A DNA stretch of 64,000 nt from Arsukibacterium perlucidum DSM 18276 (GTDB taxonomy: Bacteria > Pseudomonadota > Gammaproteobacteria > Enterobacterales > Alteromonadaceae). Each line of letters begins with the position of its first letter. Position 1 is the first letter of the stretch. Below the pieces are notes generated by a model. It was not told the DNA's origin. It made no database searches and saw only the letters and a list, made by a program, of their open reading frames with translations. This document shows, one piece after another, positions 53,491 through 64,000 of this stretch. Position numbers and translations under genes: made by a program. Where the stretch lies: positions 1 through 64,000 of the forward strand of contig NZ_KB907712.1 of the NCBI RefSeq assembly GCF_000382165.1, given 5' to 3'.

Positions 53491-54375
53491 TTATTTTACT
53501 TGCTGAACCTGATAGCCGGCTTGTTGCAACAACGCCAGCACACTGTCTTCGCCAGCTAAATGACCACCACCGACCAGCACCAGCTCTTTGCTGTCGTTAC
53601 CAAACATTTTTTCAATTTGCGGCAACCAGGCATTATTTCGTTTTACAAATAATGCCTGATACAACACCGGGTCCAGTTCCCGGGCTGGCTCGACCGCCAG
53701 TTTATTCAGCGCCTCCATATCGCCGGCGCGCCAGGCGGTGATCATTGCAGCAAAATAATTTTCAAAGTCGCTAACCTGCTCCAGGTTCATCTTAATAAAC
53801 GCATCTTCATAGCCTTCACCCATATTTGCCAGCAGGTTTAACTGGCTCTCGACAGTTTCCAGATAAGCCATAGTTTTGCCATCAGCTTGGGCTTTTTTAT
53901 CAAAGTAACTGTCGACACCTTCACCGGCCATCTGGGCTTTCATCATCTCCAGCGCCAACATCTGTAAGGCGACAAATCCTGGCTTAAAACCATCGAGCTG
54001 CTGCAACTGCACGCCATAAGGGGCGAAATAATCACTAACCTGCTGGTACACCTCTGGCGACAATACTTTGGTCAGACTGCGACCATCGGTATAGGCCATT
54101 GCCTGCAACATGGCGTTTTGTGCTGCAGCATCCGTCAGGTCCGGCATTTTTACTTCCAGCACCAGGGTATCAGTCGCCTGATAGGCTGCATCGAACTCAG
54201 CCGGCAGCGGAAACGCGGACTCTGGCAACAGATGCACGGTACCGCCGATGTACAGGTAGTCATTACCCTTACTGACTTTCCACATTGATGTTTCAGCCAG
54301 CACCGAAGCAGAGCTAAACGCCGCGGCCAGTAACGCTGCGCCAACACTTACTTTAAAGATTTTTGTTAATTTCAT
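53491..54375 (-). CDS. TraB/GumN family exported protein
   Basis: The 294-residue protein has a signal peptide (VGAALLAAAFSSASVLA) and the family's paired motifs: LYIGGTVHLLPES near the start of the mature chain and VLVGGGHLAGEDSVLALLQQ near the end. Conserved glutamate and histidine residues in these motifs resemble metal-ligand sets of Tiki/TraB proteases. GumN and relatives are periplasmic or lipoprotein-like in bacteria. It is the middle of a possible short operon with the 84-residue exported protein before it and the micro-ORF after it. Confidence 0.9.
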   Translation of the reverse strand: MKLTKIFKVSVGAALLAAAFSSASVLAETSMWKVSKGNDYLYIGGTVHLLPESAFPLPAEFDAAYQATDTLVLEVKMPDLTDAAAQNAMLQAMAYTDGRSLTKVLSPEVYQQVSDYFAPYGVQLQQLDGFKPGFVALQMLALEMMKAQMAGEGVDSYFDKKAQADGKTMAYLETVESQLNLLANMGEGYEDAFIKMNLEQVSDFENYFAAMITAWRAGDMEALNKLAVEPARELDPVLYQALFVKRNNAWLPQIEKMFGNDSKELVLVGGGHLAGEDSVLALLQQAGYQVQQVK

Positions 54376-54445
54376 TTTTGTTATCCTGTTTAATTTTATT
54401 TTGGCAGGTAAAGCGCAGTAAAAGCGCTGCCCTCTGTTTATCTGG

Positions 54446-54700
54446 TTAAGGTAGTAACGCTTTTACCGACTCAGCGATATTGCTGACAGCACTGTTTACC
54501 TGCTGTTTAATGCTGTTGGTAAGTTGTTGCTGTAAATCCTCTACCAGGTTTGCCTTAACCTCGGTTAGCTCTTTTGCCACCTCGTTTTGCAGCTGAACCA
54601 CTGTTACTTGTTGTTCCGTTTCTTCTGCCTTTACTGCTGCACTGGCCAACAGTGCACTAACCATGATTACGCGGCTAATGTTAGTCGTTAAGTTTTTCAT
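54446..54700 (-). CDS. Small exported helical protein, family not recognised
   Basis: The 84-residue product has a Sec signal peptide (SRVIMVSALLASAAVKA) and a mature chain of about 58 residues made of heptad-like repeats rich in Q, E, V and L (LQNEVAKELTEVKANLVEDL). This predicts one long amphipathic helix or coiled coil without cysteines. The start has AAGGAACAG upstream. It is read towards the TraB gene, 70 bp away, and may be a periplasmic partner of it. Confidence 0.75.
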   Translation of the reverse strand: MKNLTTNISRVIMVSALLASAAVKAEETEQQVTVVQLQNEVAKELTEVKANLVEDLQQQLTNSIKQQVNSAVSNIAESVKALLP

Positions 54701-55005
54701 TTTGCTGTTCCTTATTTTTCAGTAAGTGTCGTGTTTGTCGGTTGACAACGGCGGACTCACTGCCTGTCCGTTTTGTTGTTGAGCTCAATCTAGAGCAGCC
54801 ACCGCAAAAAGTCGCTTATCTGAAGCTAAGCAATTTATTGCTAAGGAAATAACATTTAAGTAATTGTTTTTGTGAGCAATAAAAAACCTTATTTAAACCT
54901 TATGATGAAATAGCAGCCAAAAATCACCTAAGTTAATTTCGCTTGAATCACCATTAGTATCTGTTAAAGTTACAGCGCATTTAAAAACGGAAAAATAATT
55001 AACAA
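54701..55005. other. Divergent control region, no gene seen
   Basis: This 305-bp AT-rich gap separates the small exported protein gene (minus) from the CadC-like regulator gene (plus). I see no open frame with a ribosome site. A minus-strand TTGTCA near 54755 with a 17-bp spacer to a poor -10 is the best promoter candidate for the minus side. The plus side has no clear -10/-35 pair. Confidence 0.4.
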
Positions 55006-57186
55006 ATGGAAAAAATTGTTCTGGGCCCGTGGGTTTTTACCCCCAGCGAATATACTATCAGCGATGGCTCAACCGAAACCGAGCTGGAGCCGCTGCTAAC
55101 GAAGCTATTGCACTATTTTGCCGTTAACCCAGGAAAGATTTTATCGCGCCAGCAGCTGGTTGATACCATCTGGCAACAAAGCTATGTCGATGACAATGCG
55201 ATAAACCGGGCCATTTCCGAGCTTCGTAAAGCCTTACAGCACCCGGCACTAAGCCAGACACCAATTAAAACGCACCACCGCAAGGGCTATAGTTTACAGT
55301 TGCAACCACTAACCAGCCCTGCCATTTCAACTATTGCGGCAACTGCAGCCGGACAATTTAGTGAGCCCCAGACTGCCACAATTTCAGTAACTAAAAAGCA
55401 CACTTCAGTTTTTTGGCTTGCTCCGCTGGCCTTGCTGTTACTTGGTATCGGCGGCATGATGTTTTACTTTTTTCCTGCCGAACCAGAGCCTGTAACGCAA
55501 AGCCGGCAAAGCGATGGCAAACCTCAGATAATCGAAGTTGATATTGTTAACCAGCAAAAAATCACCTGGTATAAAGGCATCGAATCCCGGCCATTGCTGT
55601 CACCAGATAAACAACTTCTTGCCTACAGCCACTCTCAACCTGATGGCGCCATCAGAGTATTAATCCGAAAATTAGGGATCAGTTCAGGCAATACCTTACA
55701 GGAGGTAGCGATAGAAAGTAATGATGCTTTATACAGCGTGCAAACCTGGCAACCACAAAGCCTTAACCTGCTTATTCAGGCTGTCAGCAAAGATGGCAAG
55801 CAATGTGAATACCTGAACTATGACTTTAGTCAGTATCCGAAGTATCAGGTAACGAAACTTACCCAATGTTCCGGTTTGGTCCTGGGAGTAGCCCAAGTCA
55901 GCCTGGATAGCCAATGGCTGTATTACAGCAAAAGCAGCGGCGGCATGTACTCCAGCAATGCCTTAATAGCTGAAAACCTGATCAGTGGCACTACACAAAC
56001 ATTGCATGCTGCACCATCTGCCGGGCTAGGGGTAACCATGCTGGCCTTGTCTGGGGATGGCAGTAAGCTGGCATACATTCTAATGCCGGAATCAAATAAG
56101 CCTGATATTTATTTGTATGACCCCGCTACCCGTGAACATAGCCTGGTCGGCAGCCTGCCATTTGCCATATTGTTATTAGGCCTGGAATGGAGTATTGATC
56201 AGGCCAGCTTAATATTGCCCGGTGCCGACGGCATTTTGCAGTATAGGCTGGCAGATAAAAGCCTCACCTTGTTAAAGCTACCAGACGGTGTCACGGTCGG
56301 TGAATTGTCGCTGCTCGACCACAACCAGGCCTATATTTCGGCGCTGACTGCCGCCATTGCTACTCAGGGCAGTTTTCAACTAGTTCGAATCAACCTGCCT
56401 TTTAATGAAGCAGAGCGGCAAATACATTTTGTAAATGATGCAGCGGGCAGTTCAATGGCGTTGGCCGTATCACCAACCGATGTCAGTAAATACGCTTTTG
56501 CTGCAAACTGGACCGGGGGCTGGCAACTGTGGCTTAACAATGATGGCAAAAACATCCAGCTCACTGAACTGGCGCAAGACGACCCAATGCCCATCAACAG
56601 CATCAGCTGGTCTGGTGATGGCCGCTATATTGCATTTATTAAGCAAGCTAACCTTTATTTGTACGATACCCAGCGCCATCAACTGATCCCTAAACGACAA
56701 AGCAACGATGTCGGCCAGCCGATTTGGCTGCCTGACAACAGCGGCCTGGTGCTAACCCTGGTTCAGGGGAAAAGTCAGAACCTGTGGCAGTTAGATTTAG
56801 TCAGTAATGATTTAAGCCAACTTACTTTTACTGCCGGCAATTTTGCCCAATACGATAGCAATGGCCAGTTGCTCTATCATCGGGATGGCAAGCTGTATCA
56901 GTTTGTCGATGGTGCAAAACAGGATATTGAGCTCAAAGCTAATTCTGACAGTAACTATATGGCTATGTGGACGCTGCAGGCTGATCAGCAATATCGTTAT
57001 AGTATGTTGGGGCATATTGAGCAGTTTGATGTGATTAGCGGTGAAACCCGCCAAAGCCAATTGCCTTACCAGCTTGTTGGACTACACCCTGACCCGCATA
57101 ACCCCGATAACCTATATGCCACAGTGTTTGTCACACCAGAGCTGGCGCTGGAGTTTATTCAGTGGCAGCCAGCCGTGGCTAAATAG
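55006..57186 (+). CDS. CadC/ToxR-like membrane regulator with beta-propeller sensor
   Basis: Residues 1-105 are an OmpR/PhoB-type winged helix (LSRQQLVDTIWQQSYVDDNA, then RAISELRKALQHP and THHRKGYSL). A linker, one membrane helix (about 137-160) and a periplasmic region of some 560 residues follow. The last shows repeated TolB/WD40-like strands (SGDGSKLAYI, SWSGDGRYIAFI, WLPDNSGLVLTL). This is the common transmembrane transcriptional regulator plan in Alteromonadales, where the outside propeller senses a signal and the inside domain binds DNA. Its targets are unknown; the divergent exported-protein genes are candidates. Confidence 0.9.
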   Translation: MEKIVLGPWVFTPSEYTISDGSTETELEPLLTKLLHYFAVNPGKILSRQQLVDTIWQQSYVDDNAINRAISELRKALQHPALSQTPIKTHHRKGYSLQLQPLTSPAISTIAATAAGQFSEPQTATISVTKKHTSVFWLAPLALLLLGIGGMMFYFFPAEPEPVTQSRQSDGKPQIIEVDIVNQQKITWYKGIESRPLLSPDKQLLAYSHSQPDGAIRVLIRKLGISSGNTLQEVAIESNDALYSVQTWQPQSLNLLIQAVSKDGKQCEYLNYDFSQYPKYQVTKLTQCSGLVLGVAQVSLDSQWLYYSKSSGGMYSSNALIAENLISGTTQTLHAAPSAGLGVTMLALSGDGSKLAYILMPESNKPDIYLYDPATREHSLVGSLPFAILLLGLEWSIDQASLILPGADGILQYRLADKSLTLLKLPDGVTVGELSLLDHNQAYISALTAAIATQGSFQLVRINLPFNEAERQIHFVNDAAGSSMALAVSPTDVSKYAFAANWTGGWQLWLNNDGKNIQLTELAQDDPMPINSISWSGDGRYIAFIKQANLYLYDTQRHQLIPKRQSNDVGQPIWLPDNSGLVLTLVQGKSQNLWQLDLVSNDLSQLTFTAGNFAQYDSNGQLLYHRDGKLYQFVDGAKQDIELKANSDSNYMAMWTLQADQQYRYSMLGHIEQFDVISGETRQSQLPYQLVGLHPDPHNPDNLYATVFVTPELALEFIQWQPAVAK

Positions 57187-57203
57187 CACAGTAGAATGTG
57201 TAA

Positions 57204-57230
57204 TAAAAAAGCCACCCGCAGGTGGCTTTT
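57204..57230. terminator. Bidirectional terminator between the CadC-like gene and atpC
   Basis: AAAAGCCACC (57207-57216), loop CGCA, GGTGGCTTTT (57221-57230) is a perfect stem with A and T runs on both sides. It serves the regulator gene and the atp operon, which converge here. Confidence 0.9.
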
Positions 57231-57245
57231 CTGACAAACTTAAAC

Positions 57246-57662
57246 TTACTTTTTGCGCAGTTTCTGAATAACCCGCAGCTGGGCAATGGCTTCAGCCAGT
57301 TGCGCTGCTGCTTCGGCATAGTTGAAATCTGCCCCGGCATGTTGCATTGCTTCAGTCGCCCGTTTCTGGGCATCTAATGCGGCTTGCTCATCCAGGTCTT
57401 CGCCGCGTACCGCGACATCGGCCAGCACGGTAATGCTGTCGGGTTGTACTTCAAGTACGCCACCGGCTACATAAATTACGTGCTCTTCACCGAATTGCTT
57501 CACGATACGGACCATGCCAGGTTTCAGAGGAGTCAGTAACGGGGCGTGGAAAGGTAAAATACCTAACTCGCCCTCACTGCCTGTGACCTGCACGGACTCG
57601 ACAAGGCCAGAGAAAATTTTCTCTTCAGCACTTACTACATCCAGTTGCACTGTCATCGCCAT
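57246..57662 (-). CDS. atpC: F1Fo ATP synthase epsilon subunit
   Basis: The 138-residue protein has the N-terminal beta-sandwich with [22 protein letters not shown], followed by the two-helix C-terminal domain ([17 protein letters not shown]...) that in relatives inhibits hydrolysis. The start has AGGAG seven bases upstream. It is the last gene of the atp operon and is followed by the terminator at 57204-57230. Confidence 0.96.
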   Translation of the reverse strand: MAMTVQLDVVSAEEKIFSGLVESVQVTGSEGELGILPFHAPLLTPLKPGMVRIVKQFGEEHVIYVAGGVLEVQPDSITVLADVAVRGEDLDEQAALDAQKRATEAMQHAGADFNYAEAAAQLAEAIAQLRVIQKLRKK

Positions 57663-57686
57663 TTCGCTCTCCTAAAGCCTGGTTGC

Positions 57687-59081
<1,395 letters not shown>

Positions 59082-59105
59082 TCAAATTTCTCAAAACTGT
59101 TCACC

Positions 59106-59969
59106 TTAGCCTACAGCTGCCGCACCTGCGACAATTTCGCTGAGCTCCTGGGTAATAGCGGCCTGACGTGCTTTGTTATACACCAGCTTCAGGTCGTCCA
59201 TTAAATTACCGGCATTGTCGGTAGCGGCTTTCATCGCCACCATTCGCGCTGCATGTTCACTGGCAGCGTTTTCAACAACCCCCTGGTAAACCTGCGACTC
59301 GATATAGCGGTCCAGCAACATATCTAAGATAGGCTGCGGGTCCGGCTCGTACAGGTAATCCCATTTATGCTCTTTTGGCGAAACTTCTGTTTGCGGCAAA
59401 GGTAAGAGTTGATCGATCACTGGCTCTTGCTTCATGGTATTTACAAAAGTGTTATATACCAGGAATAAGCGGTCAATCCGGCCATCCAGGTATGCCTGCA
59501 GCATAACCTTGACCGAACCAATCACATCAGCCAAACGTGGTACGTCACCTGAACCCGTTTGTTGTGCTACGACTTTACCGCCGAAACGCTTAAAGAACGC
59601 GGTGGCTTTGTTACCGATAACGGCAAACTCTGCTTCCACGTTCTGGCTTTTCCAGCTTTTCATTTCCAGCACAACTTTCTTAAACTCGTTGGTATTCAGG
59701 CCACCGCAAAGACCGCGATCGGTTGAAATAATAATGTAGCCAACCCGTTTAACGTCACGCTCCGATAAATACGGGTGACGGTATTCGATGTTGCCCTGAG
59801 CAATATTACCGATAACTTTGCGCATACCTTCAGCGTATGGGCGGGTTGCAGCCACGCGCTCCTGCGCTTTGCGCATTTTGCTGACCGCAACTTTTTCCAT
59901 AGCACTGGTGATCTTGCGAGTATTGTTAATACTCCCGATCTTACTTTTTATCTCTTTACCACCGGCCAT
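59106..59969 (-). CDS. atpG: F1Fo ATP synthase gamma subunit
   Basis: The 287-residue rotor subunit has the N-terminal helix [33 protein letters not shown] and the C-terminal signature [20 protein letters not shown] with [20 protein letters not shown], the two coiled strands of the central stalk. The middle domain has [13 protein letters not shown]. Order and spacing are standard within the operon. Confidence 0.97.
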   Translation of the reverse strand: MAGGKEIKSKIGSINNTRKITSAMEKVAVSKMRKAQERVAATRPYAEGMRKVIGNIAQGNIEYRHPYLSERDVKRVGYIIISTDRGLCGGLNTNEFKKVVLEMKSWKSQNVEAEFAVIGNKATAFFKRFGGKVVAQQTGSGDVPRLADVIGSVKVMLQAYLDGRIDRLFLVYNTFVNTMKQEPVIDQLLPLPQTEVSPKEHKWDYLYEPDPQPILDMLLDRYIESQVYQGVVENAASEHAARMVAMKAATDNAGNLMDDLKLVYNKARQAAITQELSEIVAGAAAVG

Positions 59970-60023
59970 GACTGTATCTCCGTTTCATTCAACGAACGGG
60001 GTGGCTGTTGCCACCCGCGTAAT

Positions 60024-61565
60024 TTACCAAGTCTGAGTTGCTTTAAACTTCTCAATTGCCGCTTTCAGCGACGACTCGATTTGATCGTTGTAGTTACCGG
60101 TTTTCGCGATATCAGCCATCAGCTCGGCATATTCGGCTTTCATAAAACTGATTAAAGCAGCTTCAAAATCCTGGATTTTGGCCACTTCAACATCTTTCAA
60201 AAAGCCTTTTTCGATAGCGAAAATAGACACACCCATTTCGCCAACGCTCATCGGGCTGTACTGCAGCTGTTTCATCAGCTCAGTAACCTTCTGACCGTGC
60301 TCTAACTGGGCGCGGGTTGCTTCATCCAGGTCAGACGCAAACTGAGCGAATGCCGCCAGTTCTGAGTACTGAGCTAATGCCAGACGAATACCACCACCTA
60401 ATTTCTTGATGATCTTGGTTTGTGCCGCACCACCTACCCGCGATACTGAAATACCAGCGTTAACCGCAGGGCGGATACCGGCATTAAACAAATCAGATTC
60501 TAAGAAGATCTGACCATCAGTAATCGAGATTACGTTGGTAGGAACGAACGCTGATACGTCACCGGCTTGGGTTTCAATAATTGGCAGGGCGGTTAATGAA
60601 CCGGTCTGGCCTTTTACTTCACCATTAGTTAAACGCTCAACATAGTCGGCATTAACGCGTGATGCCCGCTCCAGCAAACGTGAGTGAAGATAAAATACGT
60701 CACCCGGGTAGGCTTCACGGCCTGGTGGACGGCGTAACAGCAACGAGATTTGACGATAAGCAACAGCTTGTTTAGACAAATCATCATAAACGATCAGTGC
60801 ATCTTCACCGCGGTCACGGAAGTATTCGCCCATGGTACAACCAGAGTATGGCGCCAGGAACTGCAACGCGGCGGCTTCAGAAGCAGAAGCGACTACCACG
60901 ATAGTATTTGCCAGCGCACCGTGCTCTTCCAGCTTACGCACTACGTTAGCAATGGTAGAGGCTTTCTGACCGATAGCGACATAAATACATTTAACACCAG
61001 TGGTTTTCTGGTTGATGATGGCATCAATTGCTAAGGCTGTTTTACCGGTCTGACGGTCGCCGATTAACAATTCACGCTGGCCACGACCGATAGGGATCAT
61101 CGCATCAACCGACTTATAACCGGTTTGCATCGGCTGGTCGACTGACTGACGGTCGATTACGCCCGGGGCGATTTTTTCTACCGGGGCATAACCCGCAGCT
61201 TCAATCGGGCCTTTACCATCGATAGGCGCACCTAAGGTATTAACTACCCGGCCTAACAGCTGTGGACCAACCGGTACTTCTAAGATACGGCCGGTGCTTT
61301 TTACTTTAGTACCTTCGGTTAAGTCCGCGTACGGACCCATTACCACAGCACCAACAGAATTGCGCTCTAAGTTAAGCGCGATAGCATAACGATTGCCAGG
61401 AAGCTCGATCATCTCACCTTGCATACAATCAGCAAGGCCATTAATCCGGATAATACCGTCAGTTACCTGAACGATAGTACCTTCGTTACGAGCTTCACTG
61501 ACCACTTCAAACTGAGCAATTCTACTCTTGATCAGTTCTGAAATTTCAGTGGAATTCAGTTGCAT
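60024..61565 (-). CDS. atpA: F1Fo ATP synthase alpha subunit
   Basis: The 513-residue protein has the Walker [14 protein letters not shown], the conserved [24 protein letters not shown] block and the arginine-finger region [13 protein letters not shown]. It binds non-catalytic nucleotides and completes the catalytic sites of beta. It follows atpH by 14 bp and precedes atpG by 54 bp. Confidence 0.98.
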   Translation of the reverse strand: MQLNSTEISELIKSRIAQFEVVSEARNEGTIVQVTDGIIRINGLADCMQGEMIELPGNRYAIALNLERNSVGAVVMGPYADLTEGTKVKSTGRILEVPVGPQLLGRVVNTLGAPIDGKGPIEAAGYAPVEKIAPGVIDRQSVDQPMQTGYKSVDAMIPIGRGQRELLIGDRQTGKTALAIDAIINQKTTGVKCIYVAIGQKASTIANVVRKLEEHGALANTIVVVASASEAAALQFLAPYSGCTMGEYFRDRGEDALIVYDDLSKQAVAYRQISLLLRRPPGREAYPGDVFYLHSRLLERASRVNADYVERLTNGEVKGQTGSLTALPIIETQAGDVSAFVPTNVISITDGQIFLESDLFNAGIRPAVNAGISVSRVGGAAQTKIIKKLGGGIRLALAQYSELAAFAQFASDLDEATRAQLEHGQKVTELMKQLQYSPMSVGEMGVSIFAIEKGFLKDVEVAKIQDFEAALISFMKAEYAELMADIAKTGNYNDQIESSLKAAIEKFKATQTW

Positions 61566-61579
61566 ACTCTATTCCCCAA

Positions 61580-62113
61580 TTACGACTGCAGCGCAGTTGC
61601 TAAACGATCCAACTTACCGCGGACCGAGCCATCAATAACCATGTCACCTGCTTTGATCAGCATGCCGCCGACCATGTCAGGATTGACGCTACAGTTCAAT
61701 TTAACTTTGCGTGCCAAACGTTGCGATAATGCAGCTATCAGCTTGTCTTGTTGAGCTTTATCAAGGGCAGTAGCAGAAGTAACCTCGACGGTTATTTCTT
61801 TCTCATATGCCGCTTTATGTTCAACAAAGGCAACCAATACTTCAGGCAACGCCAACAAGCGGTGATTTTCTGCCAGTACCTTTATAAAGTTCTGACCCTG
61901 CTCGTTGAGTTGCTCACCACAAACCTGCAAAAACAGGTCGGCTTGCTTTTCAGCAACCCCAGAAGTACGCAACAGTGCTGCAACCTGGTCGTTTTCTGCG
62001 ACTTGCGCAGCAAAGGCCAGCATTTGCAGCCAGGCATCCAGCGCTTTTTGCTCAACAGCAAAATCGAAGGCCGCCTTGGCGTACGGACGAGCAATATTCG
62101 TCAAATCAGACAT
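61580..62113 (-). CDS. atpH: F1Fo ATP synthase delta subunit
   Basis: The 177-residue protein is the OSCP-type stalk subunit: N-terminal helical bundle starting IARPYAKAAFDFAVEQKALD, and the C-terminal VNPDMVGGMLIKAGDMVIDGSVRGKL, the family signature. It connects F1 to the peripheral b stalk. Confidence 0.96.
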   Translation of the reverse strand: MSDLTNIARPYAKAAFDFAVEQKALDAWLQMLAFAAQVAENDQVAALLRTSGVAEKQADLFLQVCGEQLNEQGQNFIKVLAENHRLLALPEVLVAFVEHKAAYEKEITVEVTSATALDKAQQDKLIAALSQRLARKVKLNCSVNPDMVGGMLIKAGDMVIDGSVRGKLDRLATALQS

Positions 62114-62125
62114 AGCTCATCCCCA

Positions 62126-62596
62126 TTACAGTTCTTGTACCAGTTTTTCCAGAATGTCGCTGTGAGCAGCTTCGTCGATAGAACGTTGCAGAATTCTCTC
62201 TGCACCGGCTACCGCTAAGGCAGCTACCTGCTTGCGTAAATCTTCGCGTAAACGATTCCGTTCCGCTTCAACTTCGGCTTTGGTCTGCGCCAGGATGTTA
62301 TCCCGCTCAGCATTCGCTTTCTGGGCCGCTTCCTCAATCATCTTCGCTTCGCGTTTTCTCGCTTGCTCAATAATTTCAGCAGCTTGTGCTTTAGCATCTT
62401 TTAACTGATCTTTGGCTTTGTCCTGGGCTAACGCCAGGTCTTTTTCCGCCCGATCAGAAGCTGCTAAACCGTCAGCAATTTTTTGTTGGCGCGTTTCGAT
62501 GGCATTCATCAGCGGCGGCCATACAAACTTCATACAAAAAAGTACGAAGACGGTAAAAGCGATTAATTCACCTAACAGAGTGGCGTTTAAGTTCAC
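62126..62596 (-). CDS. atpF: F1Fo ATP synthase b subunit
   Basis: The 156-residue protein has one N-terminal membrane helix ([20 protein letters not shown]) and a long charged coiled coil rich in A, K, E and Q. The start codon is GTG (62596) with AAGGAGGAG upstream, an unusual start that the strong ribosome site may offset. It forms the peripheral stalk as a homodimer. Confidence 0.96.
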   Translation of the reverse strand: MNLNATLLGELIAFTVFVLFCMKFVWPPLMNAIETRQQKIADGLAASDRAEKDLALAQDKAKDQLKDAKAQAAEIIEQARKREAKMIEEAAQKANAERDNILAQTKAEVEAERNRLREDLRKQVAALAVAGAERILQRSIDEAAHSDILEKLVQEL

Positions 62597-62642
62597 GTCC
62601 GCTCCTCCTTATTTAGTTGTTCGACGATTAAAAAACCTTCAA

Positions 62643-63799
<1,157 letters not shown>

Positions 63800-63812
63800 T
63801 CATCCCAATAGT

Positions 63813-64000
63813 TTAATGTTTAAAGAAAAACGGTGCTGTCCACTGTGTCAGTAAGGTGATCAGGAAACCAGTAATAAATGCCTCTGGTACTAAATGCTCC
63901 TGTTGTAACACTACTGCACACAATATAACAGTTAACAATACTTTCAAACTGTGGCCACGCATCAGCGCTGCCGCTACTCTCTCTGCCTGCTCTGCGCCAC
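63813..64000 (-). CDS. atpI: ATP synthase assembly protein AtpI, C-terminal part (runs off the window)
   Basis: The visible 61 codons end with LLTQWTAPFFFKH and a TAA at 63813-63815, preceded by a membrane helix (SLKVLLTVILCAVVLQ) and the ITGF segment. These are features of AtpI, the first gene of the operon. The start lies beyond the window. It helps assemble the c ring in other species. Confidence 0.85.
   Translation of the reverse strand, partial: GAEQAERVAAALMRGHSLKVLLTVILCAVVLQQEHLVPEAFITGFLITLLTQWTAPFFFKH

Overview
The window reads as chromosomal DNA of a marine or freshwater gammaproteobacterium of the Alteromonadales type, close to Rheinheimera, Alishewanella or Arsukibacterium. The basis is protein style: TonB-dependent receptors without SusD, a laminarin locus, a SoFic-like Fic protein, and an atp operon with glmU and glmS nearby. 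This is recognition by eye, not a database match. The right edge (atpIBEFHAGDC) and a near-perfect parS site at 41.4 kb suggest the chromosome origin lies a short way beyond position 64000. No rRNA, tRNA or CRISPR array was seen.

Layout. 1-0.5 kb: the end of an IS10/IS50-like insertion sequence that has cut a lemA gene. 0.5-10.5 kb: a long minus-strand export cluster (MacAB-like ABC exporter with two split permeases, adaptor, DUF2141 protein, an amidohydrolase with a CIA30-like tail and an ABC-2 transporter), divergent from a DesK/DesR-like two-component system. 10.8-14 kb: dgt, a DUF3617 protein and an aldo/keto reductase. 14-33.5 kb: a beta-glucan (laminarin-type) locus with LacI regulator, GPH symporter, GH1, FucP-type transporter, GH3, two TonB receptors and a lipoprotein GH16. 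Two LacI-type operators 15.5 kb apart, both just downstream of a -10 box, tie its ends into one regulon. A more AT-rich block (GGDEF/EAL protein plus a TonB receptor) sits in its middle.

33.6-38 kb: glmS and a DeoR regulator. A Fic gene lies between glmS and a second copy of the glmS 3' end, which looks like insertion at a gene end. Upstream of the DeoR gene is a Fur box, promoter and terminator arrangement for an unannotated small RNA. 38-41.4 kb: a DUF1439 lipoprotein and a GntR-controlled ABC transporter. 41.4-48.3 kb: parS, a MASE3-PAS-GGDEF-EAL protein, and an unusual three-gene operon of a methyltransferase-like/GspE ATPase fusion, a MoxR-type AAA protein and a small unknown protein.

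48.4-57.2 kb: a dicarboxylate-type symporter, glmU, a frameshifted S9 peptidase, a 38-residue membrane micro-ORF, a TraB/GumN protein, a small exported protein and a CadC-like regulator. 57.2-64 kb: the F1Fo ATP synthase operon, with a hexamer tandem repeat in front of atpE.
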